From NCBI RefSeq assembly GCF_030412785.1, contig NZ_CP125295.1:2542001-2606000 (forward strand): a stretch of 64,000 bases of DNA. Direction: 5' to 3'. Source of the stretch: Paraburkholderia sabiae (GTDB taxonomy: Bacteria > Pseudomonadota > Gammaproteobacteria > Burkholderiales > Burkholderiaceae). Position 1 is the stretch's first letter; the number at the start of each line of letters is the position of its first letter. The notes beneath the pieces were generated by a model. It saw only the letters and a program-made list of their open reading frames with translations. It was not told the origin of the DNA and did no database searches. Position numbers and translations under genes: made by a program. Of this stretch, positions 1 to 8,152 are shown piece by piece.

Positions 1-263
1 TCTCCCAGTGGCGGCACGACACTTTCGCCCCCCTCCGGCTGTTCCCTGACATAGACGCCGGAGCCGATGCGTATCTCAACCTGCCCTCCGATCTCCAGCG
101 CGATCAACGCCTCTCGCAACGAGGGTCGCGATACGCCTAGTGTATTTGCGAGTTCCCGCTCGGGTGGCAGACGCGCTCCCGGCGACATCCCTCCCTGACG
201 AATCAGCGCGAGAATCTGCATCGCAACGGATTGGTAAAGCCGCTTGGGTTCGGTTTGCTTCAT
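1..263 (-). CDS. FadR-subfamily GntR regulator, N-terminal part (runs off window)
   Basis: Only the first 87 codons lie in the window; the rest is beyond base 1. The visible part is a GntR winged helix-turn-helix: the segment LPPERELANTLGVSRPSLRE is the classic recognition region, and it is followed by the wing motif IRIGSGVYV. The effector domain (presumably FCD) is not visible. The ATG at 263 is followed by MKQTEPKR, a short N-terminus normal for the family. The gene is transcribed away from the sugar ABC operon, across a spacer holding inverted repeats, so it is probably the local autoregulated repressor of that operon. Its recognition helix closely resembles that of the GntR regulator at 11434, which suggests related operators. 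Confidence 0.85.
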   Translation of the reverse strand, partial: MKQTEPKRLYQSVAMQILALIRQGGMSPGARLPPERELANTLGVSRPSLREALIALEIGGQVEIRIGSGVYVREQPEGGESVVPPLG

Positions 264-373
264 TTCTACCCGTATTCCTGTCGGTCGTCCGCATGCGCGG
301 ACCGCGACAGCAGTCTAGCACGCAGGCCTCTCAGGCTTGCTGCTCACGGCAAGACGCCGTACCAGGGTATTCC

Positions 374-464
374 TTATTGGCAAGAACAATGCGCAAATAC
401 CTATATTGGCTTGACCAGATGCCCTCTTCCGGGCTTTAATTCGCTACCAATTGGACAGGCCAAT
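374..464. promoter_or_regulatory. Divergent control region with operator-like inverted repeats
   Basis: The spacer between the GntR gene (start 263) and the ABC operon (start 522) contains a perfect repeat at 450-464, arms ATTGG and CCAAT with a 5-base spacer. It also holds ATTGGCTTGACCA at 405-417, followed by GATG. The reverse complement of this 13-mer recurs at 11282-11294 in front of the second GntR gene. A looser copy, ATTGGCAAGAACAAT, is near 376. These resemble operators of FadR-type GntR proteins with TGG/CCA half-sites. Which protein binds them is inferred. Confidence 0.55.
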
Positions 465-521
465 TTTCCCGCTTGCGGGGCATCGGCACGCGGCGATGTC
501 CTTAACGATCTGGAGGCGAGA

Positions 522-2069
522 TTGACAGGTGAGACGTTGCACGGCGGGGCTGCTGTTTCGTTCGCGCCGCCTGCGGAGGAAGACCTATTGCGACTGCGGG
601 GTGTGGGCAAGCGCTTTCCCGGCGTCGTTGCACTGGACGGCATCGATCTCGATCTACGCGCAGGGGAAGTCCATGCCGTATGCGGCGAGAACGGCGCCGG
701 AAAATCCACGCTGATGAAGATCATCAGCGGTCAATACCGTGCCGATGAGGGCACCGTGTGCTATCGAGGCGCACCAGTCCAGTTTGCTTCGACGTCCGAA
801 GCACAGGCCGCCGGCATCGCGATCATCCATCAGGAGCTGAATCTCGTTCCGCATCTGTCCGTCGCGGAAAACATCTACCTCGCGCGCGAACCCAAACGCG
901 GGCCGTTCGTCGACTACCGCACGCTTAACGCCAATGCGCGGCAGTGTCTGCAACGCATCGGGCTGAACGTGTCGCCGGTGACGCTGGTCGGCGCACTCTC
1001 GATCGCGCAGCAGCAGATGGTGGAGATTGCGAAGGCGCTCTCGCTGGACGCGCGCGTTCTGATCATGGATGAGCCCACGTCCTCACTGACGGAATCGGAA
1101 ACGGTCCAGCTGTTCCGGATCATCCGGGAGCTACGCGCCGATGGCGTGGCGATTCTTTATATCTCGCACCGGCTGGACGAGATGGCCGAAATCGTGGACC
1201 GCGTCACGGTGCTGCGCGATGGCCGACACATTGCGACAAGCGATTTTGCGTCGACAAGCATCAACGAGATCGTGGCTCGCATGGTGGGACGTCCGCTCGA
1301 CGACGCCTATCCGCCGCGCCAGTCCACGCCTACCGGCGAGCTCCTGCTACGCGTGCGCGATCTGCAACGGACGGGCACGTTCGGTCCCGTTTCGTTTGAA
1401 CTGCGCAAGGGCGAAATACTTGGCTTCGCAGGCCTGATGGGCGCGGGTCGTACCGAAGTCGCGCGTGCGATCTTCGGCGCCGATCGCCCCGACTCCGGTT
1501 CGATCCTGCTAGGCGACACCCCTGTGTCGATCGGATCGCCGCGCGAGGCGATCCGTCACGGCATAGCGTATCTGTCCGAAGACCGCAAGAAGGATGGTCT
1601 CGCGCTCTCCATGCCCGTTTCGGCAAACATCACACTCGCCAATGTGCGGGCCATCTCGTCGCGCGGCTTTCTGCGCTTCTCCGAAGAAGCGGCCGTCGCT
1701 GGGCGCTATGTGCGGGAGCTTGGCATCCGCACGCCGACGGTCCGGCAGATTGCGAAGAATCTCTCCGGCGGAAACCAGCAGAAGATCGTGATCAGCAAAT
1801 GGTTATACCGCGGCTCGCGCATCCTGTTCTTCGACGAACCGACCCGGGGCATCGATGTCGGCGCGAAGTACGCGATTTATGGGTTGATGGACCGACTCGC
1901 GTCAGACGGCGTCGGCGTCGTCCTGATCAGCTCCGAACTGCCTGAACTGCTCGGCATGACGGATCGCATTGCCGTCTTTCACGAAGGACGTATCACCGCG
2001 GTCCTCGAGACCAGTCAGACCAGCCAGGAGGAGATCCTGCATCATGCATCGGGGAGAAGTCATGCTTGA
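522..2069 (+). CDS. Sugar ABC transporter ATP-binding protein (RbsA/MglA type)
   Basis: Energises import of a monosaccharide as the cytoplasmic double-ATPase subunit. About 515 residues. The first ABC domain has Walker A GENGAGKST near residue 55, signature LSIAQQQ and Walker B IMDEPTSSL. The second has a degenerate Walker A (GLMGAGRTE), signature LSGGNQQK and FFDEPTRGID. This asymmetry is usual for the CUT2 family. I chose the TTG at 522 because GGAGG lies 5 bases upstream (512-516). It gives the usual family length, whereas in-frame starts from 231 add an unconserved leader through the promoter. The stop overlaps the permease start by 8 bases. First gene of the putative L-galactose/L-fucose operon. 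Confidence 0.93.
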   Translation: MTGETLHGGAAVSFAPPAEEDLLRLRGVGKRFPGVVALDGIDLDLRAGEVHAVCGENGAGKSTLMKIISGQYRADEGTVCYRGAPVQFASTSEAQAAGIAIIHQELNLVPHLSVAENIYLAREPKRGPFVDYRTLNANARQCLQRIGLNVSPVTLVGALSIAQQQMVEIAKALSLDARVLIMDEPTSSLTESETVQLFRIIRELRADGVAILYISHRLDEMAEIVDRVTVLRDGRHIATSDFASTSINEIVARMVGRPLDDAYPPRQSTPTGELLLRVRDLQRTGTFGPVSFELRKGEILGFAGLMGAGRTEVARAIFGADRPDSGSILLGDTPVSIGSPREAIRHGIAYLSEDRKKDGLALSMPVSANITLANVRAISSRGFLRFSEEAAVAGRYVRELGIRTPTVRQIAKNLSGGNQQKIVISKWLYRGSRILFFDEPTRGIDVGAKYAIYGLMDRLASDGVGVVLISSELPELLGMTDRIAVFHEGRITAVLETSQTSQEEILHHASGRSHA

Positions 2070-3093
2070 AATGTCATCAGGTGCCACACAGGCCGTCGAA
2101 AAGCAGGCTCGACAGCGACGTCGCGATCTCATTCAGAAATTCGCCGCATTGGGTAGCCTCGTTGTCCTTATCGTCGCGTTTTCATTGACCAGCGCCGCCT
2201 TCTTCTCCGTCGGCAACGCGATGACGGTCGCGTTGCAGGTCACCTCCATTGCCTATCTCGGCGTCGCGGCAACGTGCGTGATCATCACGGGCGGGATCGA
2301 TCTGTCGGTCGGGTCCGTGCTGGCGCTAGCCGGGGTCGCGGCGGCCCTTCTCGTCAAGGCAGGTGTGCCCATTCCCGTCGCCATGCTCGGCGGCGTGCTC
2401 GTCGGTGGGGCGTGCGGATGGGTCAATGGCATCTGCGTCACGCGTATGGGTTTGCCTCCGTTCATTGCGACGCTCGGCATGATGCTGGTCGCGCGCGGAA
2501 TCGCGCTGCAGATAACGGGTGCAAGACCTGTCTCGGGGCTAGGCGATGCTTTCGGCGAACTGGGCAACGGCGCCCTTTTCAAGATCTCCCACGTGGGCGC
2601 CGACGGTTTCCCCGACACAGTCTTCCCTGGCATTCCGTATCCCGTGCTCATCATGGTGATCCTGTTCGCGGCGGTCTCGGTTCTGTTGTCGCGAACCTCG
2701 CTGGGCCGTCACATCTACGCAGTCGGTTCAAACGCGGAAGCCGCGCGTCTGTCCGGCGTCAACGTGCAGGGCGTCAAGCTGTTCACCTACGTGCTTTCGG
2801 GATTGCTGGCGGGTGCCACCGGCTGTGTGCTGATGTCGCGCCTCGTGACTGCGCAGCCGAACGAAGGGGTGATGTACGAGCTCGACGCCATCGCCAGCGC
2901 CGTCATCGGTGGCACGTCGCTGATGGGAGGTGTCGGCACGATCTCCGGCACCGCGATCGGTGCGTTCGTGATCGGCGTGCTGCGCAACGGTCTGAACATG
3001 AACGGCGTGTCCAGCTTCATCCAGCAAATCATCATCGGTGTCGTCATTCTCGGCACCGTATGGATCGATCAACTCCGGAACCGGAAGTTGTAA
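2062..3093 (+). CDS. Sugar ABC transporter permease (RbsC type)
   Basis: Inner-membrane channel of the CUT2 sugar importer, 343 residues. It has a short charged N-terminus and then many hydrophobic segments. Family hallmarks are GGIDLSVGSVLAL near residue 72, the cytoplasmic loop AVGSNAEAARLSGV and the late motif GGTSLMGGVGT. The ATG at 2062 is preceded by GGGGAGAA and overlaps the ATPase stop by 8 bases, indicating translational coupling; the ATG at 2071 is a less likely alternative. Substrate is inferred from the downstream enzymes only. Confidence 0.93.
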   Translation: MLEMSSGATQAVEKQARQRRRDLIQKFAALGSLVVLIVAFSLTSAAFFSVGNAMTVALQVTSIAYLGVAATCVIITGGIDLSVGSVLALAGVAAALLVKAGVPIPVAMLGGVLVGGACGWVNGICVTRMGLPPFIATLGMMLVARGIALQITGARPVSGLGDAFGELGNGALFKISHVGADGFPDTVFPGIPYPVLIMVILFAAVSVLLSRTSLGRHIYAVGSNAEAARLSGVNVQGVKLFTYVLSGLLAGATGCVLMSRLVTAQPNEGVMYELDAIASAVIGGTSLMGGVGTISGTAIGAFVIGVLRNGLNMNGVSSFIQQIIIGVVILGTVWIDQLRNRKL

Positions 3094-3133
3094 TCGAAAG
3101 ACGAAGTCCCAGACCACAATCGAGGAGCGAGAC

Positions 3134-4081
3134 ATGAAAAAGCTATCCATACTGGCCGCGGCCGCCATGACGTGCGCGATGTTCAGCGTGTATGCGCAGG
3201 CGGCGGGCGGTGAAATTGCCGTCATCGTGAAAACAGCCAACTCCAATTACTGGCAGAACGTTCAGAAAGGCGCAACGGCCGCCATGGCCGATGCGAAGGG
3301 CTACACGATGACCTTCCAGGGGCCTGCCGCGGAGTCCGCCATCGCGGACGAAGTCAACATGGTCGAGAACGCAGTGAACCGGCATGTGGCCGGCATCGTG
3401 CTCGCGCCGTCGGACCCCGACGCCCTCGTCCCTGCGATGAAGAAAGCGTGGGAAGCGCATATTCCCGTTGTGCTCATCGACTCATCGGTGTCCGATTCTG
3501 GCAAGCAGTACTATCAGTCGTTCCTATCGACCGACAATGCAAAAGCCGGCGAATTGTGTGCGAAAGCGATGATCGATCGTGTCGGACAGAACGGCAAGGT
3601 GGCGATCATGTCGTATGTGCCGGGCGCGGGCTCGGAAGTCGGTCGCGTGGGCGGGTTCCGCAAGTACATCGCCGCGCATTCGAAGCTGCAGGTCGTCGGA
3701 CCGTTCTATTCACAGTCGCAGATGGCGAACGCGCTGAACCAGACCACTGACGTTCTGTCGGCAAACCCCGACCTCAAGGGAATATTCGGCGCCAACGAGC
3801 CGACTGCCGTAGGGATGGGGCGCGCCCTCCAGCAGTCCGGAAAAGGCGGCAAGGTGGTGGCGATCGGCTTCGACGGAAACCAGGATCTGCAAGGCTTCGT
3901 GCGCGACGGCACGATCCAGGCGATCGCGGTCCAGAGCTCGTACCAGATGGGGTACAAGGGCATCCAGACTCTCGTCAGCGTGATCGAGCGCAAATCCGTG
4001 TCGAAGCAGGTGGACACGGGCGTCATGATGGTCGAAAAGCAGAACCTCGACTCGTCCGAGGCAAAGAACGTTCTCTACTGA
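3134..4081 (+). CDS. Periplasmic sugar-binding protein of the ABC importer
   Basis: Captures the sugar in the periplasm and delivers it to the permease. 315 residues, starting with a signal peptide (MKK, hydrophobic stretch, cleavage probably after AQA near residue 23). The mature protein is a type I periplasmic-binding fold of the RbsB family, recognisable from IAVIVKTANSNYWQNV near the N-terminus, the segment GIVLAPSDPDALVPA and the late region GFDGNQDL. GAGGAG precedes the ATG at 3134. The gene follows the permease by 40 bases. CUT2 operons commonly order the binding protein first; here it is last. Confidence 0.92.
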   Translation: MKKLSILAAAAMTCAMFSVYAQAAGGEIAVIVKTANSNYWQNVQKGATAAMADAKGYTMTFQGPAAESAIADEVNMVENAVNRHVAGIVLAPSDPDALVPAMKKAWEAHIPVVLIDSSVSDSGKQYYQSFLSTDNAKAGELCAKAMIDRVGQNGKVAIMSYVPGAGSEVGRVGGFRKYIAAHSKLQVVGPFYSQSQMANALNQTTDVLSANPDLKGIFGANEPTAVGMGRALQQSGKGGKVVAIGFDGNQDLQGFVRDGTIQAIAVQSSYQMGYKGIQTLVSVIERKSVSKQVDTGVMMVEKQNLDSSEAKNVLY

Positions 4082-4150
4082 TGAACGTGCTGGCGGACAG
4101 CGCCGGGTCGTCCGCCAGGCCGCTTACTTACTCATCCAGATATCGCCTCC

Positions 4151-5167
4151 ATGAAAGCCATTGCGACGCGCGCGCTACCGCGCAACGGATTGACGCTGAC
4201 CACAGTCGGCCTGGGCTGCTCGCAACTGGGCGGGCTCTACAAGCCGATGTCGGCCGGAGAGGCCAACGCGCTCGTGGATTGGGCGTGGGAAGCCGGCATC
4301 CGCTATTTCGACACCGCGCCGTTCTATGGCTATACCCTCTCTGAACGGCGAATCGGACTAGCGCTGCAAACGCGCGAGCGCGCGCATTACGCGCTGAGCA
4401 CCAAGGTCGGGCGGCTCATGCAGCCCGACGACACCGTTCAGGCGGGCGACGACGGGTGGGCGCAACCCCTTCCGTTCCGGCCTCGTTTCGACTATACGTT
4501 CGACGGCATCATGCGCTCGTACGAAGATAGCCAGCAACGTCTCGGGATGCGGACAATCGACGTTCTCTATGTGCACGACATCGGCGCCGCTACGCACGGC
4601 GACCGGCATTCGCACTACTGGGAGCAACTGACACGAGGGGGCGGCTTCCGGGCACTCGCCGAACTGCGCGACTCGCACGCGATTGCCGCAATCGGGCTCG
4701 GCGTGAACGAATGGCAGGTCGCTGCCGACGCGATGCAGGAGACGGATCTCGACCTTATCCTGCTGGCTGGCCGCTACACCCTGCTCGAACAGGAAGCGCT
4801 CTCCCCGTTGCTGGACGGGTGCATGCGCGACGATGTGAGGATCGTCGCCGGCGGCGTGTTCAATTCGGGCGTTCTGGTCGGCAACGGCAAGTTCAATTAC
4901 GCCGATGCACCGCCCGAAGTCGCGCGCAGGGTGAGCCGTCTCGCCGACATCTGCGCCCGCTTCGACGTGCCGCTCGGCGCCGCCGCACTCCAGTTTCCGC
5001 TGGCGCACCCGGCAGTTGTATCGTGCGTCATCGGCGCGCGCAGCATCGACCAGTTGCAAAAAAATCTCGCGTGGCTCGACACGCCCATTCCACCGGAACT
5101 CTGGGACGCGTTGACGGCGGAGCGGCTGATCGACCCGTCGGCGCCCGTGCCGGGAGTGTGCGCGTGA
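4151..5167 (+). CDS. Aldo/keto reductase, aldose 1-dehydrogenase (L-fucose/L-galactose dehydrogenase type)
   Basis: Predicted to oxidise the anomeric carbon of a free aldose to the lactone with NAD(P)+. 338 residues, a TIM-barrel aldo/keto reductase. The catalytic tetrad is visible as Asp54 and Tyr59 in YFDTAPFYGY, Lys85 in STKVG and His142 in LYVHD. The overall sequence fits the D-threo-aldose 1-dehydrogenase/L-fucose dehydrogenase group, whose members also accept L-galactose. It follows the binding-protein gene by 69 bases. No strong Shine-Dalgarno is visible before the ATG. Neighbours argue for an aldose of L-galacto configuration; a pyridoxal dehydrogenase role, known in the same family, fits the context less well. 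Confidence 0.82.
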   Translation: MKAIATRALPRNGLTLTTVGLGCSQLGGLYKPMSAGEANALVDWAWEAGIRYFDTAPFYGYTLSERRIGLALQTRERAHYALSTKVGRLMQPDDTVQAGDDGWAQPLPFRPRFDYTFDGIMRSYEDSQQRLGMRTIDVLYVHDIGAATHGDRHSHYWEQLTRGGGFRALAELRDSHAIAAIGLGVNEWQVAADAMQETDLDLILLAGRYTLLEQEALSPLLDGCMRDDVRIVAGGVFNSGVLVGNGKFNYADAPPEVARRVSRLADICARFDVPLGAAALQFPLAHPAVVSCVIGARSIDQLQKNLAWLDTPIPPELWDALTAERLIDPSAPVPGVCA

Positions 5168-5314
5168 CGCTGCGAACCGGTGCCCATCCGCCATGTTGCG
5201 GCAATGTTCTGGAGCCCGAAGCGCACGCCCGCGTTTCCGGTGGCCATGCATGTCATTTCCATAGAATCGATCACCCGTCCGGCGATCGATACGCTCAATA
5301 ACGAGGAAGCCAGA

Positions 5315-6322
5315 ATGCTTAGCGTCATTTGCGAATCGCCCGGTGTGCTGCGCCACGAAGACCGCGAACTGCCTCTGCGCGCGGACGGCGAGGTTCTGTT
5401 GCGCGTGCGCCGTGTCGGCATTTGCGGCACGGACATGCACATCTACTCGGGCAACCAGCCTTACCTGCAATATCCGCGCGTCATGGGACACGAGTTGTCA
5501 GCGACCGTCGTCGAAGCCGATCCCGGCGCGCACGTCACCTCCGGCGACACCGTCTACGTGATGCCCTACCTGTCATGCGGACATTGCATCGCGTGCAGAC
5601 AGGGCAAAACCAACTGTTGTGTCAACATCAAGGTGCTCGGTGTGCATAGCGATGGTGCGTTGACCGAATACCTGTCCGTACCCGCGCAGTTCGTGCATCG
5701 GGCCGAAGGCGTGACGCTGGATCAGGCCGCCATGCTCGAATTTCTTGCTATCGGCGCGCATGCCGTGAGGCGTGCCGATGTGTCGGCCGGTCAGCGGGTT
5801 CTGGTCGTCGGGGCGGGTCCGATCGGCATGGCGGCCGTGCTGTTTGCGACTCTGCGCGGCGCCAGCGTGACCTGCCTGGATACGCGCGCCGATCGTCTGG
5901 CGTTCTGTCGCGAGCATTTCGCGGTTTCCACGGTGGAAATCGGAGCGAATGACGTCGAGGAACTGTCGGCGCTCACGGGCGGCGAGTTTTTCGACGTCGT
6001 GTTCGATGCGACGGGCAACGTCAAGGCGATGAATCGCGGTTTCGCCTTCATCGCGCACGGCGGCAAGTACGTGCTGATTTCGATCGTGCCGGGCGAGATC
6101 TCGTTCTCCGATCCCGAATTTCATAAGCGCGAAGCGACGCTACTCGGTAGCCGGAATGCGACCGCGAAAGACTTCGAGACGGTCCTTGATGCGATGCGGG
6201 CGGGCCGCATTCCCGACAAGGCGCTCAATACGCACCGGATGAGCCTGTCCGATGTTCCCACCGAGTTTCCCAAACTGCTCGAGCCTGGACGGACCGTCGT
6301 CAAGGCGCTGGTCGAGTGCTAA
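5315..6322 (+). CDS. Zinc-dependent dehydrogenase, RspB/LgoD-like (candidate L-galactonate 5-dehydrogenase)
   Basis: Medium-chain zinc alcohol dehydrogenase of 335 residues. Catalytic zinc ligands are Cys37 in GICGTD and His59-Glu60 in MGHE. The structural zinc site is the four-cysteine block CGHCIACRQGKTNCC. The Rossmann motif VVGAGPIG follows. The sequence resembles E. coli RspB and LgoD; LgoD oxidises L-galactonate to D-tagaturonate. The next gene is a tagaturonate-reductase-type enzyme, which is why I prefer a sugar-acid 5-dehydrogenase over a simple alcohol dehydrogenase. The ATG at 5315 has GAGGAAG upstream; an in-frame ATG at 5180 adds an unconserved leader. The gap of 147 bases before it is unusually long for this operon. 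Confidence 0.8.
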   Translation: MLSVICESPGVLRHEDRELPLRADGEVLLRVRRVGICGTDMHIYSGNQPYLQYPRVMGHELSATVVEADPGAHVTSGDTVYVMPYLSCGHCIACRQGKTNCCVNIKVLGVHSDGALTEYLSVPAQFVHRAEGVTLDQAAMLEFLAIGAHAVRRADVSAGQRVLVVGAGPIGMAAVLFATLRGASVTCLDTRADRLAFCREHFAVSTVEIGANDVEELSALTGGEFFDVVFDATGNVKAMNRGFAFIAHGGKYVLISIVPGEISFSDPEFHKREATLLGSRNATAKDFETVLDAMRAGRIPDKALNTHRMSLSDVPTEFPKLLEPGRTVVKALVEC

Positions 6323-6346
6323 CCGAAACCGCTGGAATCGTTCGAG

Positions 6347-7507
6347 ATGAGTGAACCCATTCTTCAATTCGGCACCAGCCGGTTTCTGCTGGCACACGTC
6401 GCGCTGTTCGTTTCGGAAGCCCTTGAACGCGGCGACGCAATCGGCGGCATCAGCGTCGTGCAGACCACGAGCAACCCTTCGAGCCGCGCGCGCGTCGCCG
6501 CATTGAACGAGACGGGCAGCTACCCGGTGAAGATCCGTGGAAGGGAGCGCGGTGCGATCGTGGACAAAGTGGTTCACGGCCGCGCCATAGGAGCCGCGTG
6601 GATTGCCGATCGCGACTGGGCGACGATCCGGAGCGCCGTGATTCATGACGTGCGCGCCATCGTCTCGAACACGGGCGACACGGGCTACTGTCTCGATCCA
6701 CGTGATACCGCTGCCGTTCTCGCGTCCGACGGACCCGTGCCACATAGCTATCCCGCGAAGCTGCTCGCCCTCCTTCATGCCCGATGGCGCGAACGGCCGG
6801 ACTCGGGCGTATCCGTCTTCCCTTGCGAACTCGTCGCCAGCAATGGGGACACGCTTCGCGATCTGGTCATTGGCCTCGCCGAACGATGGGAAGCGCCTGC
6901 GTCGTTTATCGCGTATCTGTCGCAGCGATGCGTGTGGATCAATTCGCTGGTCGACCGGATCGTATCCGAGCCGATCGAGCCGGTGGGCGCAGTCGCCGAA
7001 CCCTATGCGCTGTGGGCAATCGAGCGACGGCCGGGCATGGACCTGCCGTGTACGCATGAAAATATCGTCGTGACGGAGGACCTGCGCAGCTATGAGCAAC
7101 TGAAGCTCTTCTTTCTGAACCTCGGACATACCTGGCTCGCCGACCAGTGGCTTGCGCACGGACGAAGTGCCACCGAGACCGTCGTCGAAGCGATGAACGA
7201 CGCGGTCCTGCGCGACGGTCTTGAAGCCGTGTGGGCGGAAGAAGTGTTGCCCGTTTTCGATGCGATGGGTCTGCGCAATCGTGCGGAGCAGTATGCCGCG
7301 AGCGTGCGCGAACGTTTTCTCAATCCCTACCTTCGCCATCGCATCGCGGACATCGCCAGCAACCATCCTGAGAAGGTTCGCCGGCGGATTCTGCCGCTGA
7401 TCGATCTGGCTGATTCGCTGTCGGTGCCGCCTCTTCAGACGCGCCTGCGCGTTACACTCGCACGGCACGAAGCGATGCCTTCGGCGCAAAAGGCGGACGC
7501 GTCGTGA
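6347..7507 (+). CDS. Mannitol dehydrogenase family oxidoreductase, UxaB-like (candidate tagaturonate reductase)
   Basis: Polyol-specific long-chain dehydrogenase family, 386 residues. The N-terminus ILQFGTSRFLLAHV matches the nucleotide-binding start of UxaB/UxuB. The catalytic arrangement Lys-x4-Asn-x2-His is present in KLFFLNLGH near residue 253. It is shorter than E. coli UxaB (about 480 residues), belonging to the shorter subgroup. Placed between an LgoD-like dehydrogenase and, across the convergent junction, a UxaA-like dehydratase, it fits reduction of D-tagaturonate to D-altronate. A mannonate/fructuronate reductase role cannot be excluded from sequence. It follows the previous gene by 24 bases. 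Confidence 0.8.
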   Translation: MSEPILQFGTSRFLLAHVALFVSEALERGDAIGGISVVQTTSNPSSRARVAALNETGSYPVKIRGRERGAIVDKVVHGRAIGAAWIADRDWATIRSAVIHDVRAIVSNTGDTGYCLDPRDTAAVLASDGPVPHSYPAKLLALLHARWRERPDSGVSVFPCELVASNGDTLRDLVIGLAERWEAPASFIAYLSQRCVWINSLVDRIVSEPIEPVGAVAEPYALWAIERRPGMDLPCTHENIVVTEDLRSYEQLKLFFLNLGHTWLADQWLAHGRSATETVVEAMNDAVLRDGLEAVWAEEVLPVFDAMGLRNRAEQYAASVRERFLNPYLRHRIADIASNHPEKVRRRILPLIDLADSLSVPPLQTRLRVTLARHEAMPSAQKADAS

Positions 7508-7558
7508 CGCATCGTCACTCGCACCATTCTTTTCACCTATCCCCGACGCGGAGTCGTT

Positions 7559-7900
7559 ATGCGTTTTTGCCTCGCGCTAGACCTGAAAGATGACCCGGCG
7601 CTGATCGAAAGCTACGAAGAACATCATCGTCACGTGTGGCCTGAAGTGCTGCACCATCTGCGCGAGCATGGCGTGGTGGGGATGGAAATTTTCCGGCTTG
7701 GAACGCGTCTGACCATGGTAATGGACACAGACGATATGGTCTTCGACCAGGACAAGATGTCCCGAGCGGCTCAATCGCATCCGGTGATTCGCAAGTGGGA
7801 GGAATTAATGTGGACATTCCAGGCCGCCACGCCGTGGACGCCAGCAGGCGAAAAGTGGATTCGGATGCAGCCGATATTTGACCTGCGTCGACAGCCTTGA
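7559..7900 (+). CDS. L-rhamnose/L-fucose mutarotase family protein (RhaM-like)
   Basis: Interconverts alpha and beta anomers of the imported sugar so that the anomer-specific dehydrogenase is supplied. 113 residues, close to the family norm of about 104-115. The family signature is visible in ESYEEHHRHVWPEVL near residue 18, with the catalytic-type histidine, and in the C-terminal block PWTPAGEKWIRM. Last gene of the plus-strand operon, 51 bases after the reductase. Members of this family (DUF718) in Burkholderiales are often found with L-fucose oxidation genes; deoxy-sugar versus L-galactose specificity is not readable. Its end abuts a decayed gene on the other strand. Confidence 0.85.
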   Translation: MRFCLALDLKDDPALIESYEEHHRHVWPEVLHHLREHGVVGMEIFRLGTRLTMVMDTDDMVFDQDKMSRAAQSHPVIRKWEELMWTFQAATPWTPAGEKWIRMQPIFDLRRQP

Positions 7901-8078
7901 GCGGACCTGCTGGGGTGACGAGCGTGCGCGGCAAGAACGCGATTTCGTCGAACACGTCCCGATTGCGACGCAGCGTCGCCTCGTCCTCGGCGCCGCCTTC
8001 GATGTATTCGAAACAGAAGTTGGGCAACCGCCTGCGTGCCATCGCGCGCAGATCGTCGATGCTGTGCGCGCGGTTCAC
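7901..8078 (-). pseudogene. Remnant of an FMN-dependent alpha-hydroxy-acid (L-lactate) dehydrogenase
   Basis: Reading the minus strand from a GTG at 8078 gives the N-terminal signature of LldD-type enzymes: DDLRAMARRRLPNFCFEYIE, then GGAEDEATLRRN and DEIAFLPRTL. Homology stops after about 60 residues, where the frame runs antisense into the mutarotase gene. The FMN-binding and catalytic regions (about 300 residues) are therefore missing. It lies downstream of the UxaA-like gene on the same strand, so it was probably once the last gene of that operon. L-lactate is an end product of L-fucose oxidation, so the remnant may be a relic of a fuller fucose cluster; that is inference. Confidence 0.7.
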
Positions 8079-8152
8079 GTCGCGGCCTGAATAAAGGCGG
8101 CGTTTCAATACAGTTCTGCTCTTCTGTTCGCCTCTCTGGCACGCATCGCTTC

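Noticed and set aside
231-521. N-terminal extension of the ABC ATPase from ATG 231
   Set aside because: Unconserved leader crossing the operators; the TTG at 522 has a strong ribosome site and the right length.
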